Below, one piece after another: positions 12,843 through 25,500 of a stretch of 64,000 nucleotides of DNA. Source of the DNA: Chromobotia macracanthus (Eukaryota > Chordata > Actinopteri > Cypriniformes > Botiidae); assembly GCA_036877525.1 (NCBI GenBank), contig JAZGTH010000087.1, positions 2,584,001-2,648,000 on the forward strand. The letters are read 5' to 3'. A program made the translations under genes and the position numbers. How positions within the stretch are numbered: the stretch's first letter is position 1; each line of letters starts with the position of its first letter. Below the pieces are notes generated by a model. That model had not been told where the DNA came from. It did no database searches and saw only the letters and a program-made list of their open reading frames with translations.

Positions 12843-15800
12843 TTAAATAGCATCAATATCAATGTCGTCCTCCTCATGGTCTGGCTTTTCAGCTTTTGTG
12901 GTCTCCATTTTCAGCTCACGGGCAGAAGAAGAATATACCACCTGGAGAAAGAGCGTCAACTTCAGTTCTTTGTTTTGTCATCACAAAGATGCTCATGAAG
13001 AAACATCACATTTCATTACCAAACAAATTATAAATCTTAGACTTCTGGTAGTTATGGAAAATTACACACACATCCATACAGCTGAGAAGAATTACCTCAA
13101 CATTGTCTTCGTCCTCCTCCTCTTCATCTTCACTGCCCTCACTCTCTTCCTCTGCCTCCTTGAGCCATTTAACAAAGGGCTCAGCCTTGGCATGAATCTC
13201 CTTAGCCAACTCTTTGGAGATGTACTTTTTGGAGACCTATAGCAGTAACATTGAGAATCAGAAACAGGCCTATATTCATAAACGTTATGGTTAGGAACCA
13301 AGTACACTTGCTGGTGTTAGTGTAAGCCATCAGACCTTGGATTTATGCAGATGATAACATTTACAGATGTTATCATCTGTAATGTTGAGTATGAATCATA
13401 TTTCACCCTCAGACAGGTTAAGTGATAAAGAAAAAGGTGTTGCCTAGCAACAGGTGATTGACCACATCTCCCTTACATGTACAGCCACATTTACAAATTA
13501 AATACACATCACATTAACTTACACCAATGACCAAGTCTTAAATTTTTCTCAGACATCTTGCCCAAATCATCTTTTTGCTTAAAGAAGGAACAACAAAAAT
13601 CTGGCATCATTTATTGGCATCACATGACCGTTTTCAAATGCGGATCTACATGAATACATAAATGACATCTACACATAACTAAAATTCTTAATTCAGGATT
13701 TATAGTGAATTTTTAAGTCAAGTGTAGAGTGGACAGATGACCTTTTCAGCCCATGCGAGTATGACATCTTCCTCCAGCAGGTCTGCGTCATACAGGTCTT
13801 TGAGTATAATGGAGACTCGGGGCAGCAGTTGACTCTGATGCAGCTTCACCAGGCACTCAAATCCACCCAGCAAATACTTCTGAGCTTTCTTATTGTTGTT
13901 GCAGAACTGCGGGCAGACAAACTGTTATTGAGAATTTAAAACACCTTATGCTTACCATGGTGTTTAACCAACATGACAAGCCAACATGACAGTTTCAAAA
14001 TTATTTGCAAGTTGTGCATTTTAACAACACATTTGTGAAGATACATTAACAGTTGGACTGCATTTCCACGAAGGTTAATGCAATATGCGGTACGATAATG
14101 CTTTATATTTGTAAAAATAATTAAAATTATATTTAAAAATAAAAAATTACATAACATTTCATATTCTTCCTGAGAAGCAGCAGTCTCTGCTACCATCTGA
14201 ATAACTAATAATAGCTAATAATTAACTAATAATTTCGATATAGCTCTAACTGATAACCTATAATGAAGGTTGACATTGTTTAGAATTGTTTAGGCTATTA
14301 GTTACACTGCTGCTGTCAGTGTAACTGATAATAAATGAGTGATTTATACAGAGCAGAACACATACCCTGAGGAAGTGACGCTTGTACTTCTTGATCTGTT
14401 CACGAATGTTCTCATCAAAGAGCAGCTCGCTCAGGATCAGAGGACCCATGGCCTTCACATCCAGCCTTTCAGCCTCAGCCAGAATGTCTTTATCTGCAGA
14501 GTCAATCGCTCCACTGTCCTTCTTTTGCTGTAAAGCAGAAACAAAAAGACGGTGGTTAAACAAACACAACGAGTGTAATGTAAATATACAGAAAGGGCCT
14601 TGAGACACATTCCTTGACCAGTTTTACTGTAAGCTTAAAACAAACCTTCACAAAGTTGTAAAATATGTTGACCCTCTCCTCCAGGGACTTATCCAGGTCT
14701 TCGCTGAGTGTGAGGCCCTTGGCGTGCTCACTGATCTCCTCCATCCTACGGCGCTGGGCCTCCTCTGTGGTCTCCTCTGCCCAATCTTCATCATCATCAT
14801 CACCATCCTGCCATGAAAAGTCACATTGAAAACCAGCAGTGCAGAAAAACAAAGCCCTGCTCAACTTCCAAATGAAAAAGTATCATGTAAATGTTTCGCT
14901 TTGCAACACTGGAAAAACTCGCATTAGGAGATGATCTCAGATCAGCATTTACCACAGCATCAGGGGCATCTATATCATTATGGTTTCCAGCTTCTCCACC
15001 ACTTGAGCCATTCTCTTTGTCCTTCTTTCGGTTCTTCTTTTCTTTCTCCTTTTTCACAGATCCACTATCATTTTCTGTGTCGTGGAGGACAGGAGAGGAA
15101 ACAAAACCAACAGAGCTCACTTCCTTGACATCACTATGCCCGTTTACTATAGGTCACAACCTCACCACTGTGGCACATGCTACTTAAGCACACAAATAAA
15201 GCTAAGATCGTCTCTATGGGTCAGGATATGACCGCAGGAACAGTGCCCCTGTTTCAAACTGGACTCACCACCAAAGGGGGTACGGGGGAGGGTATGATCA
15301 GGTATTGCAAGTCAATCAAATGTGAAGATAATTTCAGTTGATTAAAATAAGTCAGAATTCACCGTTCCTCTACAGGCTGTATTTACCTGGTGGATTCTTG
15401 AGAATGAAGGTGCAGAGTTTGTGTCTGGTGTCCAACATGCCTTGGTACCCACAGGCCTTGCAGGAGTTTCCAATGGTCTGCTTCTTAGGATTAATGTGCT
15501 ACAAAAAAAGTTAGACAAGTCAAACCTTAGGTTACTGATAAATAATGAACACTACAAGACAGAAGCAGACTCTCATCTTCATGAAAACATGGTGGCAAAT
15601 TATGGTAATGTTTGATCTGCTCTGTATTCAAGTATAAGCCTGTGTTTCTTATATATGGTGGAGAAACCCTACAGGCAGGATATATGGCTGACTGCCTTAT
15701 GAAACAGAAACCAGATCAGCTGGAACCATGCAAAATCCAGGACTGCACTGCAGAGAAAAGTTATGACAAGTAATCTGAGGACAGCATGTATGCACACATT

Positions 15801-16792
15801 CAGATTAAAACAAACACTGTGTGCTGTAAGACAAGACAAATGATCATTCTGTCATTGGTTTCATCAACCTGAGACTGAAGGTTGTTATAGCATGTATACA
15901 ATTAGTGACACACATTTTCCCTGTGCACCTGCAAAAGAAACTATACGGGTGACCCTATAGAGACCAGCACACTCAGCAACATGTACACAAATAGAAAGAG
16001 CACCCAATGCATTGAGGCCATCCAGTTAAACAGTTTTAAAGCAAACCATCTTTGTTCAGTCCACATTCGTCAATAGGTCAAAGCGAGATGTTCTATGCAT
16101 TGTGGGCCAAAAAAAATGAAACTAATAGGCAATTTTTATTTTAAGTGGTATTACATTGTCCTCAATGAATAAGTGGATCAGGGTTAAGCATGTATGATGA
16201 AATGTAAATAAAGATCACTTGAACAATTACCAAATCGGTTTCCGGATTGTCGCATTCAGGACACAGCACAAACTTGCGGATGAATCCGTCTAACATGTCT
16301 TGCAGTTTGTTCGCCTCGTGAGATCCGTTGACGATGTAGCGGTCATTCTTGGCATCAAACTGGGTCTGGGCTCCCAATTCACAACCAAAGAATTTGGTAG
16401 GATCTGAACACAGATTACAGTATGAAGTCATTCCAAGTCATTCCAGTATGAACTCGCAAATTCCAAGTTTAACAGAATCTGTGTTGAAAACATAATGCTC
16501 ACATGTCGGAGGCCTATTCAGAGCCTTGGCAACATCAACCATGTTGACGATGACGGTCTTAATTCCATTCCCCTTGCCTTCCACCTGGTGAGAAAACAAA
16601 ACGTGACTTTGGTTTCCAAAATCGGTCAAAGCTTATAGACAAAACTGATAGTACAATAGTAAAACAGCGTTGTTAACATTTGCTTTAACTGCACATGGAC
16701 CACCTTTACTTAACACCCACCTTAGCAATCAGACGGGGCATTTTATAGCGGTAGAACTGGTCTGACACGCTACGGTTGACATTGACGGACAT
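12843..16792 (-). CDS. eif5: Eukaryotic translation initiation factor 5
   Basis: Ten coding exons: 16792-16721, 16584-16503, 16403-16231, 15498-15387, 15074-14953, 14807-14646, 14527-14366, 13906-13742, 13236-13096 and 12941-12843. Phases agree throughout and give 429 aa (human eIF5 has 431). eIF5 is the GTPase-activating protein for eIF2-GTP in the 43S/48S complex. The N-terminal GAP domain keeps the arginine finger R15 (QFYRYK) and is followed by a zinc ribbon (CPEC in exon 3, CKAC in exon 4). A Lys/Glu-rich charged linker (KKEKEKKNRKKDKENG) and an acidic stretch lead to the C-terminal W2/HEAT domain with its acidic-aromatic box (KWLKEAEEE). The end, DDIDIDAI, is the family C-terminus. An ATTAAA on the minus strand at 12421-12426 may end the 3' UTR. 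The leader carries upstream ORFs annotated separately. Confidence 0.97.
13439..13451. promoter_or_regulatory. RFX X-box palindrome
   Basis: GTTGCC-T-AGCAAC fits the X-box consensus with a one-base spacer. It lies in eif5 intron 8. Confidence 0.45.
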
Positions 16793-16905
16793 TTTGGCTT
16801 CCCGTATGGTTTATCAGCAAGATGAGAATTGGTAATTCTTAGTATCTTCTGATCGGAGAGCAGTGGATGACATAAACAACTGCAGGAGTACTCTGTCTCT
16901 GACAT
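16729..16905 (-). other. uORF1 of eif5, overlapping the main start
   Basis: An ATG at 16905-16903 opens a 58-codon frame ending at TGA 16731-16729, inside the first coding exon and out of frame with eIF5. Its context is very weak (T at -3 and T at +4), whereas the eIF5 ATG at 16792 has A at -3. A ribosome that starts here cannot restart at the main ATG. Weak inhibitory uORFs in eIF5 leaders are reported to let eIF5 limit its own synthesis, and this arrangement fits that. Confidence 0.75.
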
Positions 16906-16983
16906 GAAAAGGGTTCGGCCACTGAGGCGCCAGGCCTGGGGCTCGTTGACTAAGTTCCCCCCAAACAGGTTCTGACAGCTGCA
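16793..16983 (-). other. eif5: eif5 5' UTR in the first coding exon
   Basis: The leader upstream of the eIF5 ATG runs back to an acceptor (GCTATAG) at about 16984. An alternative acceptor (CTCGCAG) lies a few bases further upstream. Both uORFs start within this segment. Confidence 0.6.
16814..16873 (-). other. uORF2 of eif5, 19 codons
   Basis: An ATG at 16873-16871 with weak context (T at -3 and +4) opens a 19-codon frame closed by TGA at 16816-16814, 21 bases before the main ATG. It is in a different frame from uORF1. Confidence 0.7.
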
Positions 16984-17379
16984 CTATAGCACTGCGAGAT
17001 GAAAACAGAGAAAATAAGGAGCTGAATACAACATCACACCATTTGGCACCATTACACGCCTGGCATCAACACCGGCAGACACAGAACTCAAGGCTGGCTC
17101 ATTCTCCTAGTAAATACTTCTTCTACTCCTAGATCCACTTGTAAAGTGATGAAGGGTATGCAGGCCCTGTGCAGTATGCAGAAACAAGCAGCTATTCGTA
17201 AGCATTCAACAGCAACCACACAGCAAAGGAAAGGGGGCACATCTGACAAGATCTGCCCCAAACGTTTAAGCAGTTTTAGTTTATTGATGATGGGATTGAA
17301 CAGGCCGCTGTTGTGCAACCCCGTGATGCAGACTGCGTCACAGCACAGGGGCGATGGAGACAAGACGCCATTTTAATCC

Positions 17380-17960
17380 GCAACATGCAACACATCAAGA
17401 CTCGCACGGCCGGGATTTACAGACCAACTATCGCGAGAACACGCGAGCTGTCGCGTTAGAAATAACAATGTCGACGTACCTTTCCCATCCGTAGCTCCTG
17501 TCGTCCAGGTACTCACCGTGTTCACAAAACAAAGACATAAACACACCGCTGGTCGCCCTGAGGGGAGGTGAACGGCTGGTTGTGAGCGGGCAGCGTCGGA
17601 TCGAGCGCTGGTCGGCGGTCGGGCTGGGTTACACCTTGCGGAGCAGAGTGAACCCCTGAGAGAAGAGACAGCTGACGACGCCCGCAGTACAGGACCTGAA
17701 AGAAAACCACAGCAACCAGCAGGTTAGCGTTCAAAACTAGTGCTGCGAACATGTGGCGTGATGGCACACGGTACCTTATGTTGAACACGTTTATTTACGT
17801 CAACTATAACATATAGAGAAGAAATGAAACATGTTGGTAATTGATTCGTGATGGTTGATTTCATTGTTTCTATTATTTGTTTTCGTTCAGCTCGACTCAC
17901 CTCACACGCGTCCGCTCGTAAGCCTCAATGAGCGCTCACACCGCGCGACCGCCAATCTTA
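17380..17960 (-). promoter_or_regulatory. eif5: eif5 5' non-coding exon(s) and promoter region
   Basis: GC- and CpG-richer sequence carries minus-strand splice signals: a strong donor CACG|GTGAGT after 17517, an acceptor CTTTCAG before 17695 and another donor AAG|GTACCG near 17775. This suggests one or two non-coding leader exons with the TSS between 17.7 and 18.0 kb. The exact start is not determined. Confidence 0.45.
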
Positions 17961-18282
17961 ACGCGCCTGCAACCCGGCCCCGCCCATTTGAACTGAACCC
18001 CTCTTGTGATTGGGTTGCGCCTCCTTCGGCTCTACTCGATTTGTCAAACCGGCTGTCAATCACACTGCACAAAAAGCCGTTTTACGTGCTGAACGCAGCG
18101 CTGTTTTATTTATTTAACAATTCGTCGTACCCTGTTTTGACATGTAAATGATTGTTATCTTGTTTATTAGCCGTAATGTGACTGACAATAAAGTTTAGCA
18201 AAAAACAAAAACAAAAAAAGGTTTATAACTGAACGTGCCTGTTTTACTTCCCTTCATTGATAATGTAGTTATATAGTCAAAC

Positions 18283-18995
18283 AGCATACAGTAATGCAGT
18301 AATGCATTAATGCAGTAATGCAGTAATGCAGTAATACAGTAATGCAGTAATACAGTAATGCAGTAATACAGTAATGCAGTAATTCAGTAATGCAGTAATA
18401 CAGTAATGCAGAAATGCATTAATACAGTAATGCAGCAATGCAGTAATGCAGTAATTCAGTAATGCATTAATACAGTAATACAGCAATGCATTAATACAGT
18501 AATGCAGTAATACAGCAATGCAGCAATACAGTAATGCAGTAATTCAGTAATGCATTAATACAGTAATGCAGTAATACAGCAATGCAGAAATACAGTAATT
18601 CAGTAATGCAGTAATTCAGTAATGCATTAATGCAGTAATACAGTAATGCAGTAATACAGTAATACAGCAATGCAGAAATACAGTAATTCAGTAATGCATT
18701 AATACAGTAATGCAGTAATGCAGTAATACAGTAATACAGCAATGCAGAAATACAGTAATTCAGTAATGCAGTAATGCAGTAATTCAGTAATGCATTAATG
18801 CAGTAATACAGTAATGCAGTAATACAGTAATACAGCAATGCAGAAATACAGTAATTCAGTAATGCAGTAATACAGTAATGCAGTAATTCAGTAATGCATT
18901 AATACAGTAATGCAGTAATGCAGTAATACAGTAATACAGTAATGCAGTAATACAGTAATGCAGTAATGCAGTAATGCAGTAATACAGTAATGCAG
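18283..18995. repeat. 8-bp satellite (GTAATGCA)n with higher-order structure
   Basis: About 88 copies of an 8-bp unit, GTAATGCA, with point variants (GTAATACA, GTAATTCA, ATTAATGC, GCAATGCA). The variant string CAGCAATGCAGAAATACAG recurs at 18577, 18665, 18737 and 18833. The spacings (88, 72 and 96) are all multiples of eight, so the array grew by duplicating blocks of several units. Because 8 is not a multiple of 3, every minus-strand frame reads the same 24-base, stop-free cycle. That explains long minus-strand open frames that are not genes. Confidence 0.95.
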
Positions 18996-18999
18996 CTTT

Positions 19000-20159
19000 A
19001 AAGGGCTGTTTAATATTTAGAAAATAATGAAAGGGATATATCAGAAACAAATTCCCAGATAACCTGTGTGTTTCATAAGATTATCTGCTGCATTTTCAGG
19101 GTTCAAACGGTTTACAATGGTTAAATGGATAGAAAGAGGAAAGATGCCACTTCTCTAAAATGAAAGGAGACAAATATATCTTTCATTTGATTCGTGCATG
19201 TCTTATGTGTAGACCTGTTATCAGCCCTCCCTGTCTAGTGTCCTTATGATTAAAATAATGTTACTGTTTTATTTTATTGTTATTGCACAAGAAAGCAGTC
19301 ATTTAACCGCCGTGGTTTACAGTGAAATGGGCCATGTTTTACATGTAGCATTTACATGCATGCATTTGGCATAAACTTTTCTCCAGCAAATTATATTCCA
19401 TCAATGCACTTTATTAGAAAGCATGTATGTTGAAAATAAAGCTGTGATTTTGTCATTAGCCTTAGTCATGTATCTGAAAATTACTTCAGTATATTCACTC
19501 TTTGTTTTGACAAACTATGGGAATTGGTAGGATTTGTAGTTTAGTTCAGTTGTGTTGAGAGATTGCATTAGGGAAACCTGTGCTGCTGAACGCATGATCT
19601 CATCACACATTGCGAGCAGTGATGTGCTAAATGGCTCTCATACTTCACACCATGATACAGCGCTGTGAAGAGTTTTCAGTCCTCAGTGGACTCAGGCACG
19701 TTCAGTATTTGCAGCTGAACATATTCACGTTTTTCACACCAAATTTCACCACAGAATTCAAAATTGTTTTGTATTCAAATATTTTAATTATCATAAACAT
19801 TAAGAGGGCAAATATAACTTCTCAGGTTAAAGTGTACTTCTCATTGACTCTCTGTAGCAGTTTATGTGTGTTCTTTGGCACATATGCATGAACTTCACAT
19901 TCTTCTGTGACACCAAACACTGAATAGCTGTGGAAATGATTCACATGCCACTACAGATTTCCATTTATACTGAAATCTGGGATTTGGCTGCGGCAATCCA
20001 GAATTCCAACCTTTTTCTTCAAAACATTCATCACAGTTTTCTGCATGTGTTGGTCTAAATGCAGCTCACTGGCAGAAACAGGCTCCTGTTTGACTATAAT
20101 TTGCTCCATGTTGCCCTGGATTACAATCCAGCATTTACATGCATTTACAACAACATTAT
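19000..20159. other. Gene-free AT-rich DNA
   Basis: No coding or RNA gene recognised between the satellite and the inverted repeat. Confidence 0.5.
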
Positions 20160-21521
20160 GGGGACTATTAGCCGAGTCTCAACAGGCCTGCCTCCAAAGT
20201 GTCTGTATCACTGAAAGGAATCTTTGTTTAATCACAAAATGATTTTGGGGGAAGAGTGTGTTGTTGACTGGGTTTATTGTACCAGTTGATCATCTTGTAG
20301 TTTTGAAACTGAAACAAAAGATTCCCTCAGAACTGCATGATGTGCACTAGCAGTCAACATATTTTTATTATTACTATTTTCCACATTTAGAGTAACAGTA
20401 AAGTTCCCTGGACTGTAAAATAACACAAATGGGATTATGGGAAATGAATTATGAGCAAATGAAAATGCAGTAATGAAAACAAAACCACAATGATCCTATT
20501 TTTAAATTCTTTATGCCAAATTTTGCCTAAGTAACAGGTCTTAACTATCTGCACTTTCTCTCAGCCAACTTCATGAGGTGTCCACTTGCTGGGTTGTTTT
20601 GTACTGGAGACAAGAAAAAAATAATCGCTAAAAGTTTTTATATAAATTTAGTTTTGCAAAGAAATTCACTCCGGTTGTCTTCACTCTGTCTTCATTCTGA
20701 AAAGCTGCTCCACCAACCACTTCAGTCATTTTTAATATTGGCTGTATAATTTAATCATAACAGATATCTAGATTCTAAATGCTACTCAACATTATAGATA
20801 ATTTTTGTTATGTGACAGAAAACATAATTGGCTTTAATTGAACTATTTACACAGCAAAATGCTGAACACTTTCTGTAGTTGTCATGTGTACATGATTTGT
20901 TAATGTAGCCAACTAACATGTGATTGTTCACATGTACTGCAGATGGCAGTACAGCACCTGCTTAAATCTCACTTGCCAACTCTTAATATTCATGTCATTT
21001 ACAGTCCTTCACTCTGGGAAAGTCCCTGAAAAGACCAGGATGAGGTCCAAAACCACTGTGAAATAGCTGCTGCTTCATTGTGTGGGAAGTATGCACAAAA
21101 AGAGAAAATAAAACTGAAACTGTTTCCCTCATTTTTGGGTGTTTCCACAAGCCTTTTGTGGAAAACATTGAGTGATATAAATATAAGTCTATCCCAACAC
21201 AAACTGACACTTGCATGAAGAGATCACTTGCATGATACAAACCGGAATGTATATGTAATTCATTTCCCATAATCCCATTTGTGTTATTTTACAGTCCAGG
21301 GAACTTTACTGTTACTCTAAATGTGGAAAATAGTAATAATAAAAATATGTTGACTAGTGCACATCATGCAGTTTTGAGGAAATCTTTTGTTTCAGTTTCA
21401 AAACTACAAGATGATCAACTGGTACTCTTCCCCCAAAATCATTTTGTGATTAAACAAAGATTCCTTTCAGTGATACAGACACTTTGGAGGCAGGCCTGTT
21501 GAGACACGGCTAATAGTCCCC
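20160..21521. repeat. Long inverted repeat, arms of about 292 and 266 bp
   Basis: The left arm (20160-20451) and right arm (21256-21521) are reverse complements with only a few mismatches, separated by about 800 bp of unlike sequence. The outer end reads GGGGACTATTAGCCG on both sides and the inner end is GGGAAATGAATTA. The left arm carries about 23 extra bases after GGGGGAAGAGT that the right arm lacks. No matching target-site duplication was found at the outer ends, and no transposase frame lies in the spacer. It may be a recent inverted duplication or a foldback-type non-autonomous element. Confidence 0.85.
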
Positions 21522-21547
21522 GTACTTTCCACTGAGTGGAAAGTACG
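21521..21547. repeat. Perfect palindrome at the end of the inverted repeat
   Basis: CGTACTTTCCACT, one central G, then its exact reverse complement. It abuts the outer end of the right arm of the inverted repeat. Confidence 0.85.
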
Positions 21548-22558
21548 TCATTAGGGCTGATGGCACTGCTCATGCAGTGGATGGACAGTCAGATACTGTA
21601 CTGCCATATATATATATATATTTGGGTATATCTATATTTATGACAGGGTGCAATATATTGACCTGATCGCACACAGATAACCTGATTTATATCAAGCTTA
21701 TACAGTGAAAAACTATTTAGCCACCATTCAGGGCAGAAAATGTGAATATAAAGTATATACACAAAACACTGTATATTTGACAAACACTAGTTACAAATGA
21801 GTAATTGCTGATTGACAGAATGTAACAATTTATTTATTTCTCCAACATTAGATAATGTTACTTTAAATTACATAAATTACTCTGCTTCAAAATATGACAT
21901 ATTATATGACATATTATGCATATCATACAACTAAATCAATTACTTGCAACAAATTCAGAAAGCTTGATTTTCACATACACACATGCATATATGTACATGC
22001 ATATATTACATTTTTGTATGTCTATACATACAGATCATATATCACAAGAGCCTCAATGGCTTATCCTGCATATGACTACTGCGCTTGAGGGAAGTGCTTA
22101 AGAAAGCTAAACACCTTATGGCTGTCCATAATACATACATATAAATACATACACGTGGATTTTCACATATCACATGTTGAAGCTCTTTTAGTTCACAGGA
22201 GTCCAAAATCACAGGAAGTGCAATTTCCTGAATCCTTCACATAGAAATTGAGACTTTGTTTAAAACCCCCCTGTCAAAGTCATACATCTATATCATGCAC
22301 TGGTTTAAAATAAAGACCTTATATACCTGTTTCTATCTATAGTTTTTATGCCAATATTACGCTTTCATAAATGTGTTACCTAAACAGAATTAAAATTGCA
22401 CCGTGTTTCTGGAATAGGACAGAATAAAATCACGTTTTCTTAATGATAAATATTACACAGTTTAAGACTGATTATGCTTCACATTCACTGTAGCCTCCTG
22501 TAGCTGCCTTTCAACACTGCCTATAGATATATGATATAGACAGATATAGATATGGCAC

Positions 22559-25500
22559 TTATAGGAGTTTCTTTTTGACAATGACTTTGGAGAAGAAGGC
22601 AGGGACAGACTCTGTGTCCAGTGTGCCTCTGTTCTCACTCAGACACCCTCTGATCCGGCGCAGCTCTGAGCTTGAAAGGTTTGTCTTCAGGTTCAGAACA
22701 GCAAGAACATGCTGCTCACTAGAAAAGAGTGAAAGCAAATATTATTAATGAAGCAAGCAGCTCACAAAGCAATGCATAAACATTATGACTAACGGTTGTT
22801 ATCTTTATAGAGCAGGATGTCTTAACCAGGGGTCAGGGCCGACTAGGGGACCTCAATAAACTTCCAAGGGAGCCTCAAGATGACAAAATTCTTGAAAATA
22901 AGACAAAACAAGCATTAACATCAGCTAAAACAACTAAGAATTAAGATGTTTCTAGAATATTATTCTAGAATTTTATTAGGTAAAAACTGTGAGTGGGGGG
23001 GCTTTAAATATTGTTGTGGACAATGAGGGGCCTTGAAGTGGAAAGATTAGAAGCACCGCTATACAAGCAGCTCAGTAAGTTTGAAGAAGGTTAAAACCTA
23101 CAATCTTAAATATTTCATATAGTGCAAATATTGCATATATACTTATAAAACAACAGCTCAATAAAAATGTGTGTGATTATATAACTACTTTTTGCTGTTA
23201 AAATGTTTGCACATGACCAATGGAGATATATGACCAATGAAGTCACATACCATAACTTTAATAAACTTTGCTCTTATACTGTTTTTAAAGGCTTTTTCCA
23301 GCTTTGTAAATAGGCCTCTAGAACATGATCATAAGACAATCTCTGGTGTTGTTTGTGGTTTTGTCAGCTTGCCAAATATAAAGCTTGCAGTTTAAACTAC
23401 AAGCAACTTATTTTCATGAGAACTGGGAAGAGGATGTGGCAGCTGTTGCTGGTGACAGGATGTAGTGTTGCCAGGGCAACAAGAATGAAACACCTACAAG
23501 AGAGTGGAGACATGCCTTTGTGGTGTGAAAAGGCCTCACCTGAGGTCAGGATAGACTCTTGCTAGTGTAACTATCTCCAGTTGCAGGCTGCCCGGGTCCT
23601 GAAGTCTCAGAATCTCAGATAATTTTGGCAGTATTTCAGAGAGCCACTCGTCTTTGGATCCCTTGGAAAGGGAATGGTCATTTCTTTAGAAAAGATCATT
23701 TAATGTTTCATAGAAAATGCTCTATTTATGCAGTGCTGTGGCCTTTAGACAAACTTTGAAGAGATTTTAGTTTCCCAACAATTCAATATGCTCTTGCCAA
23801 CAAAGAAAACTACTTGGACATTGAGTAGGTCAATATTTTGACCAACAACATGTCAAGCAGAAGAAAATATACAACTATTTCAAACCACATTTCAGACCAT
23901 CTAAATACCATACTTTTCAACACTTAAGGGGTTTAAAATTACACTAGCAAAAAATACTTTAGTACAGAATTCCACTGCACCACATTATCTACACTGTAAA
24001 AAAACTTTGCTGCCTTAAATTTTTATGTTTAATCAACCTGGCTTTACAAGTCATTTTAAACTTAATAGTTTAAATCCTGACTGGTGTAACTTGTAAAAAT
24101 AAGTAAGAAAATTTCAACTATTAATAAGTTAAAGCAACTCAAGACCAGTCAAGATTACAAAAAGTCGAAATGACTTGTGCAGCCACATTGATTAAACTTA
24201 AAATTTTAAGGCAGCAAATTTTTTTTTACAGTGTAGTAAACTTGTTTGTTTACACCTTAAAAAGTAAGTAAGGTTAACATAAACAATATGATACTATCTT
24301 CAAACTACAATTCGACCCATTGGATCTGGTTTATATAGTTCTTTATACACAATGTCCTCAGTGGAAGACCATTTTTAATCTTTAAAGCACAAAAATGGAA
24401 GAAAACATGGTTTACTCCTTGTCTATATGTAATTCAGACAAACACAGATGTAAAGGAGAGAAACTGAAAGTATAACTGTTTAAATTTTATACCGGAAGCA
24501 TTTTAACTATAATGACAAACACATGTGTCCTACTTTTTCATCCAAGAATTCTAGATTTTTTTACTACAATGTGATTTTGGAATAGTGTGTTGGATTACAA
24601 GGGCTGAAAGAAAATGTTTTCAACATTGTGAGCTGTTTATATGTAGGTATATTGTAGAAAAATCACACTGCACATGCATTTGTCTGCTCTCACCGCAATG
24701 GCAAACACCGCACAGATGTTTTTGCTGTCTTGGCACATGAACTCTGCTGTTTTCTCCTGCTGTTCTTTATCTTTCAGCTTCAGTTTTCTCTTCATCATCC
24801 GTCTCACATACTCAACCACAACTTCTGTATGCAGCTCACTCAGCAGTTCCTACAATGAACAGACACAGACTCTTCAGATATATAGGGCCTCTGAAAACTA
24901 CATGGATATATAAAACACTCAAGCTGCGGATTTATGCATTTCTTTGCATTTAATAATAAAAAATCAAAGTGACATTTGCAAACAAATGGTGTTATAGACC
25001 ATTTCTCAGAACAAACTTAAAGTTTCTTTGTCGCCTAAAGTTTTTCTTTGTTTTTTATTGCATTTAATGTAGTTTCAATGTCATTTAAGTTTAAAAGTTT
25101 TACAAGCACAAGTTTTACTGTGCCCAAGTACTTGTCTGAATTTTAAGCAATACATCTATCATTTGAAACCTAATGTTCCTCTGCCTGTCTTTTCAGAATA
25201 AATAGTTCTTTGATGTTTTGTTATATAATGGAAAGGCACTTATTCACAGTATATCTTGTATGTATGTTTTACATCCTAAAACAGTATTAACCATCACATT
25301 AGTCACCCATGTAAGATTGTGTCTGTTTGCATCATGTTACAGGACTATCAAAAACTTTAACTGTAGAATCTGTGTTCGCAGTGGTAGTGATTCTGACCTC
25401 ACGGCAGATAGGCTTCAGCTCTTTGAAATGATCAATATTGTTTTCAAGTGCCTTCACCAGCTCCTCTACTATCTCATGGTGCCCTGCGAGCCACGCTTGA

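Noticed and set aside
13340..13382. Hairpin GATGATAACAT / ATGTTATCATC in eif5 intron 8
   Set aside because: A single short stem in AT-rich intron DNA with no other supporting signal.
15499..16230. Possible H/ACA snoRNA in eif5 intron 3 (human EIF5 hosts one)
   Set aside because: Small hairpins such as AGGCAG...CTGCCT are present, but I could not find a convincing pair of hairpins with H and ACA boxes.
18491..19050. Two long minus-strand open frames rich in Leu, Tyr, Cys and Ile
   Set aside because: They are a by-product of the 8-bp satellite, which is stop-free on the minus strand in every frame.
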